Source: Erysipelotrichia bacterium
GTDB taxonomy: Bacteria > Bacillota_I > Bacilli_A > Erysipelotrichales > Erysipelotrichaceae
Direction of reading: 5' to 3'
Assembly (NCBI GenBank): GCA_009916335.1
Contig: SAAR01000026.1
Location: forward strand, 1-19,188
DNA: 19,188 nt
The notes beneath the pieces were generated by a model. It did not search any database. It was not told where the DNA came from and saw nothing but the letters and a program-made list of their open reading frames with translations. Below, one piece after another: positions 15,393-19,188 of the stretch. The position numbers and the translations under genes were made by a program. The stretch's first letter is position 1. Every line of letters starts with the position of its first letter.

Positions 15393-15590
15393 ATGAATCT
15401 AGCTAGTTTTATTGTTTTATTAATCTTAATGATAGGCGTTGCTTTCGCAATACGTTCTATTATAAAAAATAAAAAAAGTGGCAAATCTTCCTGTGGAGGA
15501 AATTGTGGTGCTTGTGGGTGTGATTCATTATGTCATAGTCAAAAAGCAAAAGGAATGTTTAAAGAAATACGTCAAAAGGAGCTATCATAG
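15393..15590 (+). CDS. FeoB-associated Cys-rich membrane protein
   Basis: This 65-residue protein has one N-terminal membrane helix (about residues 3-22), a basic stretch, then a cysteine cluster with six Cys in a CGGNCGACGCDSLC arrangement (residues 34-47). That is the hallmark of the small Cys-rich proteins found behind feoB in Firmicutes. They probably bind iron or shield Fe(II) at the cytoplasmic mouth of FeoB, although the role is not proven. AAGGAG precedes the ATG, 15 bases after the feoB stop codon. The gene is the last of the feo operon, and the terminator hairpin is built from its own last codons. Confidence 0.9.
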   Translation: MNLASFIVLLILMIGVAFAIRSIIKNKKSGKSSCGGNCGACGCDSLCHSQKAKGMFKEIRQKELS

Positions 15591-15607
15591 ATAGTTTCTT
15601 TTTTTTT
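15575..15607 (+). terminator. Intrinsic terminator of the feo operon, inside the 3' end of the last gene
   Basis: Bases 15575-15586 pair with 15590-15601 in a 12-bp stem with three G-T pairs at most and a 3-base loop, followed by T residues to 15607. The loop and the start of the 3' arm are the TAG stop codon of the Cys-rich protein gene. Confidence 0.8.
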
Positions 15608-15639
15608 AGTGTAATCGTATATGCGGATTTGTATTATAA

Positions 15640-15669
15640 ATGACAAAGGTAACTAAAAAGTATTATAAT
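15640..15669 (+). promoter_or_regulatory. Promoter of the NitT-like transporter/dehydrogenase operon
   Basis: ATGACA (15640-15645) and TATAAT (15664-15669) are spaced by 18 bp. The ATG at 15640 is part of the -35 box, which rules it out as a start codon. A single GGTAAC half-site lies in the spacer, resembling the feo repeats, but no second half is visible. Confidence 0.6.
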
Positions 15670-15690
15670 GATAAAAACAGGAGGGATTGT

Positions 15691-16599
15691 ATGAAAAAGG
15701 TAGTTGCGATACTTATGGTGATGAGTATAGCTTTAATGGGGTGTACAACAAGTGAAAAAGAAAATATTCGTGTATTAACACCAAATGGGGCACCTGCATT
15801 AGCACTCGTAAATGAATACGAAGATATCAATAAAGAAGGGGAAATTAAAATCGTGGAAGGTAGCGATTTGATTAGTGCTGAATTAGTGAAAAAGGATAGT
15901 TCTTATGATGTGATTATTGCACCTATTAATTTAGGCTGTCAACTAATCGCAAAAGAACAGAGTGATTTTCGCTTAGCTGGTGTATTAACATGGGGGAATT
16001 TATATCTTGTTGAAAATGAAGAAGTGAGTAATCAACAATTTGTAGCTTTTGGGGAAATGGCAGTGCCAGGTAAGATTTTAAGCTTAATGAAAGATTCCTC
16101 GAAGATTATAAAAAATACAACACTTACTTATTATAATGCACTTAGTGATGTACAAGCACAAATGCTTTCTGGTAATTATCAGTATGCCTTATTGGCAGAA
16201 CCAGCAGCGAGTGCTACGATTGCCAAAGCAAAACAGTTGAATATGTCATTAAAGATTAGTGCATCTATGCAAGACCTCTATCAACAACAAACACATTCAC
16301 AAACAGCTGGGTATCCACAAGCGGCAATTTTTGTGAAAGATAAGGCGTTAGTACAATCCTTTTTAGATGATCTAAAGACGTTTACTAATGAAGAAGCGTT
16401 AAAAGCAGGTGATGATTTAGAAGCAAAGATTACAGAAATAGGGGTAGAAACATTTGGTGTACCTAATGCGAAAATAGCAGTGAACACATGGGAGCGTCAG
16501 AATATTCATTATCAAGATGCTAATGAAGTAAAGGCAGATATTGAAATATTGCTAAAACAATTTAATATTGCATTTAGTGATGAGATGTTGGCGAAATAA
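15691..16599 (+). CDS. ABC transporter substrate-binding lipoprotein, NitT/TauT type
   Basis: The 302-residue protein has a lipobox L15-M16-G17 before C18 and then the opening of a periplasmic-binding fold of the NitT/TauT (SsuA/ThiY-like) group: IRVLTPNGAPALALVNEY (about 26-43), a switch to the second lobe around residues 80-110, and a return near the TWGNLYLV segment. The C-terminal part has the TWERQNIHYQDANEVKADIEILL helix-rich end of this group. It should capture a small solute at the membrane surface for the permease next to it. The ligand (nitrate, sulfonate, thiamine precursor or other) cannot be told from sequence. ATG 15691 follows AGGAGGG (15679-15685). Its stop codon overlaps the permease start by one base (TAATG). 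Confidence 0.85.
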   Translation: MKKVVAILMVMSIALMGCTTSEKENIRVLTPNGAPALALVNEYEDINKEGEIKIVEGSDLISAELVKKDSSYDVIIAPINLGCQLIAKEQSDFRLAGVLTWGNLYLVENEEVSNQQFVAFGEMAVPGKILSLMKDSSKIIKNTTLTYYNALSDVQAQMLSGNYQYALLAEPAASATIAKAKQLNMSLKISASMQDLYQQQTHSQTAGYPQAAIFVKDKALVQSFLDDLKTFTNEEALKAGDDLEAKITEIGVETFGVPNAKIAVNTWERQNIHYQDANEVKADIEILLKQFNIAFSDEMLAK

Positions 16600-17321
16600 T
16601 GAAACATAAAGTAATTTTATTTTTGATGATTGTCTTTGGTTGGCAAGTTGTTGCGATGATGGTAGGTAAAAAAGTCATTGTACCTTATCCTATAGATGTA
16701 CTTATACAAATGGTGGATATGCTAGTATCGTTTACTTTTTATGAAACACTGATGAGTACGTTATCGCATGTAATATTTAGTGTTGTAATCAGTGCGATTA
16801 TTGCGTTTATCTTGGCTTATTTAAGTAATCAATATAAGTTAGTAGAAACCTATGTATCGCCAATCTTAACCATTCTACAAACAATCCCTAATATTTCCTT
16901 TATTATGATTGTCCTTGTATGGAGTTCATCACTACAAAGTGTGTATATCGTTTTAACGTTGGTTGTATTTCCTTTACTGTATCATAGTTTTTTAAGTGGT
17001 TTTAAAGGGATAGATCAAGACTTAAAAGATGTTAGCTTGTTATATGCAGGCAATGGATATGGTAAGTTGTGGCATATCTATTTGCCATTAATCAAAGAAA
17101 GTATTTTATCAGGATTATTGAATAGTTTTGCCTTAGGAATTAAAGTAGCAGTCATGGCAGAAATACTATCTGGTTTGCCTTATGGGGTAGGTAGAGCAAT
17201 AAATTACAGTCGTATTCAATTTGATATGACAAGTGTATTCGCTTGGACAGTGTGGTTGATTATTATCATTTTATTCATTAACGGTGTTGTAAAAAAGTTA
17301 GTTGAAAAAATGAATACATAA
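16599..17321 (+). CDS. ABC transporter permease, NitT/TauT type
   Basis: The 240-residue membrane protein has about six hydrophobic segments and belongs to the binding-protein-dependent permease family. The cytoplasmic coupling loop is at about residues 144-163 (DVSLLYAGNGYGKLWHIYLP). It keeps the terminal LP and an acidic first position, but reads DVS where most relatives have EAA. The conserved QTIPNISFIMIVLVW segment (94-108) is typical of SsuC/TauC. It is translationally coupled to the binding protein by a TAATG overlap. No ATPase gene lies next to it or elsewhere in the window that fits: the ATPase at 3686-4576 belongs to another class. It must borrow an ATPase encoded elsewhere or be non-functional. 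Confidence 0.88.
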   Translation: MKHKVILFLMIVFGWQVVAMMVGKKVIVPYPIDVLIQMVDMLVSFTFYETLMSTLSHVIFSVVISAIIAFILAYLSNQYKLVETYVSPILTILQTIPNISFIMIVLVWSSSLQSVYIVLTLVVFPLLYHSFLSGFKGIDQDLKDVSLLYAGNGYGKLWHIYLPLIKESILSGLLNSFALGIKVAVMAEILSGLPYGVGRAINYSRIQFDMTSVFAWTVWLIIIILFINGVVKKLVEKMNT

Positions 17322-17359
17322 AGAATGAAGAAACAATCAAAACTTAGGAGGGCTTATCT

Positions 17360-18352
17360 ATGAAACAGCCAAAATTGTATAAACAGGAAAAAGGAATCGT
17401 AAAGAATGTCCAAAAATATCTAGTAGGAAAGAAAACGTTAATCGTGTTAGGTACATTTCAAGCAGATATTTTTTCTGCCATGATTACACAATCGCTTATT
17501 TATGAATATGAATGTATTGTTTTCGATAAGGAGTGTAGCGAAAAAAATATTCAAGAATTAAGTGATAAAATGAAAGAAGGTCATTTTGATTCCATCATCG
17601 GTTTTGGTGGTGGTAAAATTATCGATGTTGTAAAAGCAGTATGTTATTATTATCCTTGTTACTTAATGGTAATTGTAAGTAGTGCAAGCATGAACGGGGC
17701 ATGTAGTGCGTTATCTGTGTTATATGATGAAGATCATTGTTTTGATCGCTTTTTATATTTAAATAAAAACCCTGATGCTGTTTTGGTAGATAGTGAAGTA
17801 ATTTTCAATGCTCCTTTTTCATTATTAAAAGTAGGAATGATTGATGCTCTTTCCTCTTATTATGATGTTATGTATATACATGAGAAAAAGGCATTGCCTA
17901 AAACAATACTAACGTATGCACAAGCTTGTTATGATAATGTATATGATTTGTACGAACAGGTAAAAATAGATTATGAAACAGCACATTTAGGAGAAGAAGT
18001 AGAAACGATGATTCGTACTATTTTGTACGATAGTGCCATTGCTTTTGAAAACTGTGGGTGTGAATATTCACATATTTTAGCTAATGCAACGACGACTTTG
18101 GCAGAAAGTAGAGGAATGCATGGAGAAAGAGTAGGAGTTAGTTGTTTATTTATGTTAGCTTTAGAAAATAAGGAACAAGAATATAAACGTTTAAAACAAT
18201 TATTGCTTGCTTTAGATATGCCAACAACGTTGCATGATTTGCAGATTTTTAAAGCAGAGGAATTAATTGCACCTATTATGAAAGAATTAAAGCAGTATCA
18301 GATTGCACATAATAGCTGGATAGTAGAAGAAGTGTTAGATCAAATACGTTAA
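17360..18352 (+). CDS. Glycerol-dehydrogenase-like metal-dependent dehydrogenase
   Basis: The 330-residue protein resembles the GldA/iron-containing alcohol dehydrogenase family: an N-terminal NAD-binding domain with GFGGGKIIDVVKAV (81-94), then SSASMNGACSALSVLY (107-122), and a helical metal-binding domain. The predicted metal ligands are present: D162 (GMIDAL), H238 and H254 (MHGERV). It is somewhat shorter than GldA (about 365 residues). Two positions differ: the Asp that follows Ser-Thr in GldA and contacts glycerol is Asn (N112), and the second His of the HxxxH-like block is replaced by Ala (A241). Glycerol may not be the substrate; glycerol-1-phosphate or another polyol is possible. AGGAGGG precedes the ATG. 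It lies 38 bases after the permease gene and is probably in the same operon. Confidence 0.85.
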   Translation: MKQPKLYKQEKGIVKNVQKYLVGKKTLIVLGTFQADIFSAMITQSLIYEYECIVFDKECSEKNIQELSDKMKEGHFDSIIGFGGGKIIDVVKAVCYYYPCYLMVIVSSASMNGACSALSVLYDEDHCFDRFLYLNKNPDAVLVDSEVIFNAPFSLLKVGMIDALSSYYDVMYIHEKKALPKTILTYAQACYDNVYDLYEQVKIDYETAHLGEEVETMIRTILYDSAIAFENCGCEYSHILANATTTLAESRGMHGERVGVSCLFMLALENKEQEYKRLKQLLLALDMPTTLHDLQIFKAEELIAPIMKELKQYQIAHNSWIVEEVLDQIR

Positions 18353-18380
18353 AAAAAATAAGCAATTATGCTTATTTTTT
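18353..18380. terminator. Bidirectional terminator between convergent genes
   Basis: A perfect 12-bp stem (18353-18364 with 18369-18380) with an ATTA loop has an A-run on one arm and a T-run on the other, so it can end transcription from both sides. It follows the dehydrogenase stop codon directly and contains the stop codon of the minus-strand regulator gene. Confidence 0.85.
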
Positions 18381-18731
18381 ATAGTTTGCAATTTTTTGAA
18401 ATGTTTCTTCACTAATGATATGTTCGATTTTACAAGCATCTTTCTCAGCGTTTTCCTCTGATACTTCTAATACGTTTTCTAAGAAAGAGCGTAGGGTCTT
18501 ATGACGGGTAAACACCATATTTGCCATTTCTTTTCCTGATGGAGTCAAACGAATATCACCATATGCCTCTTGTTCGATAAATCCTTTATCTTTTAAGATA
18601 TTCATCGCTTTATTGACACTAGGTTTAGACACTTCCATCATTTTTGCCACATCAATTGATCTGACTTTCCCCTTTTCACTAAGAATTACAATTGTTTCTA
18701 AATAATCTTCTAATGATTCCCCAAGTAGCAT
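18372..18731 (-). CDS. DtxR/MntR-family metal-dependent regulator, short form
   Basis: The 119-residue protein has an N-terminal winged helix-turn-helix (about 5-65) and the metal-binding/dimerisation domain (about 70-119), but no SH3-like third domain. Aligned by eye with MntR and DtxR, the likely metal ligands are D9 and E12 (LEDYLE), H77 (RH), and C100, E103 and H104 (ACKIEH). The Asp at position 9 is as in manganese-sensing MntR, while the Cys at 100 is as in iron-sensing DtxR/IdeR, so metal preference is not obvious. AGGTGA stands before the ATG at 18731. It follows the ArsC/Spx-family gene by 37 bases. A palindrome over its own promoter suggests autoregulation. The feo operon with its inverted repeats is a plausible target. 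At 119 residues it is shorter than MntR (142). Confidence 0.9.
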   Translation of the reverse strand: MLLGESLEDYLETIVILSEKGKVRSIDVAKMMEVSKPSVNKAMNILKDKGFIEQEAYGDIRLTPSGKEMANMVFTRHKTLRSFLENVLEVSEENAEKDACKIEHIISEETFQKIANYKK

Positions 18732-18757
18732 ATATTCACCTCATTACCTTGTTTTCA

Positions 18758-18787
18758 ATATTATACCATTATAATATGGTTTTGTAA
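18758..18787 (-). promoter_or_regulatory. Promoter and palindrome upstream of the DtxR-family gene
   Basis: On the minus strand TTACAA (18787-18782) and TATAAT (18765-18760) are 16 bp apart. The perfect inverted repeat ATATTATA-CCAT-TATAATAT (18758-18777) covers the -10 box and the spacer. The -35 box lies inside the 3' end of the ArsC/Spx-family gene. The palindrome differs from the GTTA-type repeats at feo. Confidence 0.5.
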
Positions 18788-19119
18788 GTATCTTCTTTAA
18801 AACCGACGATGACTTGTTTTTCACCTATTAATAGAGGACGTTTTACAAGCATACCATCACTTGCTAATAGTTTAATTTGTTCTTGTTCACTCATGGTTTT
18901 AAGTTTATCCTTTAATTTCATTTCTTTATACAGTAAACCACTTGTATTAAAAAACTTTTTAACAGGTAATTGACTTTGTTTGATAATGGTTGTTAATTCT
19001 TCTTCGTTTAGTTTTTCTTCCTTTATATCACGAAATGTATAGTCAATATGATTTGCCTCTAAAAATTTCTTTGCCTTTTGGCAGGTACTGCATTTAGGAT
19101 AGCAGATAAATAAGTTCAT
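18769..19119 (-). CDS. ArsC/Spx-family thioredoxin-fold protein, YusI/YffB-like
   Basis: The 116-residue protein has the ArsC/Spx fold: a beta-alpha start with the CxxC pair C10-S-T-C13, KAKKFLEANHIDYTFRDI, and the cis-proline region VKRPLLI near residues 92-98 followed by VGF. The middle segment (KKFFNTSGLLYKEMKLKDKL) fits the YusI/YffB-type 'arsenate reductase family' branch more than Spx itself. It is probably a glutathione- or thiol-dependent oxidoreductase, or a redox-responsive protein. Arsenate reduction should not be assumed, since no other ars gene is near. GAGGTGA precedes the ATG. It is likely co-transcribed with the DtxR-family gene behind it. Confidence 0.85.
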   Translation of the reverse strand: MNLFICYPKCSTCQKAKKFLEANHIDYTFRDIKEEKLNEEELTTIIKQSQLPVKKFFNTSGLLYKEMKLKDKLKTMSEQEQIKLLASDGMLVKRPLLIGEKQVIVGFKEDTYKTIL

Positions 19120-19138
19120 AATTGTTCACCTCGTTTTC

Positions 19139-19168
19139 ATTTTATCTTATTTAAACAAGGATTTACAA
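19139..19168 (-). promoter_or_regulatory. Promoter of the ArsC/Spx-DtxR gene pair
   Basis: On the minus strand TTGTAA (19168-19163) and TAAAAT (19144-19139) are 18 bp apart, 20 bases before the start codon. The last 20 bases of the window hold nothing I can identify. Confidence 0.5.
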
Positions 19169-19188
19169 TAATATGCTCACTATCATAC

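Noticed and set aside
15640..15690. Extended start of the substrate-binding lipoprotein at ATG 15640
   Set aside because: That ATG is part of the -35 box and the extension would put charged residues before the lipoprotein signal peptide; ATG 15691 follows AGGAGGG.
18769..19119. Identification as the global regulator Spx or as an arsenate reductase
   Set aside because: The CxxC and fold fit the superfamily, but the middle segment is closer to the YusI/YffB-type branch, and no arsenic resistance genes are near.
1..19188. Mobile element, prophage, toxin-antitoxin or CRISPR system
   Set aside because: No transposase, integrase, phage structural gene, paired toxin-antitoxin ORFs or regularly spaced direct repeats were found, and base composition is even along the window.

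Overview
The window is about 19 kb of AT-rich DNA. The heavy use of TTA, AAA and GAA codons, strong AGGAGG-type ribosome binding sites, lipoprotein signal peptides and simple intrinsic terminators point to a low-GC Gram-positive anaerobe. The gene set (formate-tetrahydrofolate ligase, Feo iron uptake, a short DtxR-like regulator, a YtrA-like ABC locus) would suit a gut member of the Erysipelotrichia or a related Firmicute class. That placement is inference from composition and gene content, not from a marker gene. I see no insertion sequence, phage gene, CRISPR array, rRNA or tRNA.

Layout. Positions 1-66 look like the 3' end of a structured RNA that runs in from the left. A YaiI/YqxD-family gene lies on the minus strand (154-591). 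Next come fhs (766-2436) and a TrmN6-like N6-adenine methyltransferase (2530-3189) whose promoter is placed so that transcription should begin at its ATG. A GntR/YtrA-type regulator, an ABC ATPase and two paralogous membrane proteins form one operon (3317-7341) with its own promoter, operator-like repeat and terminator. Two lipoprotein genes follow as a second unit (7612-9956). A small membrane protein gene (minus, 10040-10390) and mnmG (plus) diverge from a region holding a TA dinucleotide repeat.

The right third is about metals and transport. The feo operon (feoA-feoA-feoB-Cys-rich protein, 12790-15590) is preceded by three GTTA-type inverted repeats around a strong promoter. Then comes a lipoprotein/permease pair of the NitT/TauT ABC class with no ATPase gene, followed by a glycerol-dehydrogenase-like protein (15691-18352). 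Convergent to these, on the minus strand, are an ArsC/Spx-family gene and a short DtxR/MntR-family regulator whose predicted metal ligands mix the MntR and DtxR sets. This regulator is a natural candidate for controlling feo, but the sequence alone does not prove it.

Most of the window is ordinary housekeeping and accessory content. The points most worth checking are the leaderless methyltransferase transcript, the feo operator cluster with the hybrid DtxR-like regulator, the ATPase-less transporter joined to a dehydrogenase with an altered active site, and the two lipoproteins of unknown role.
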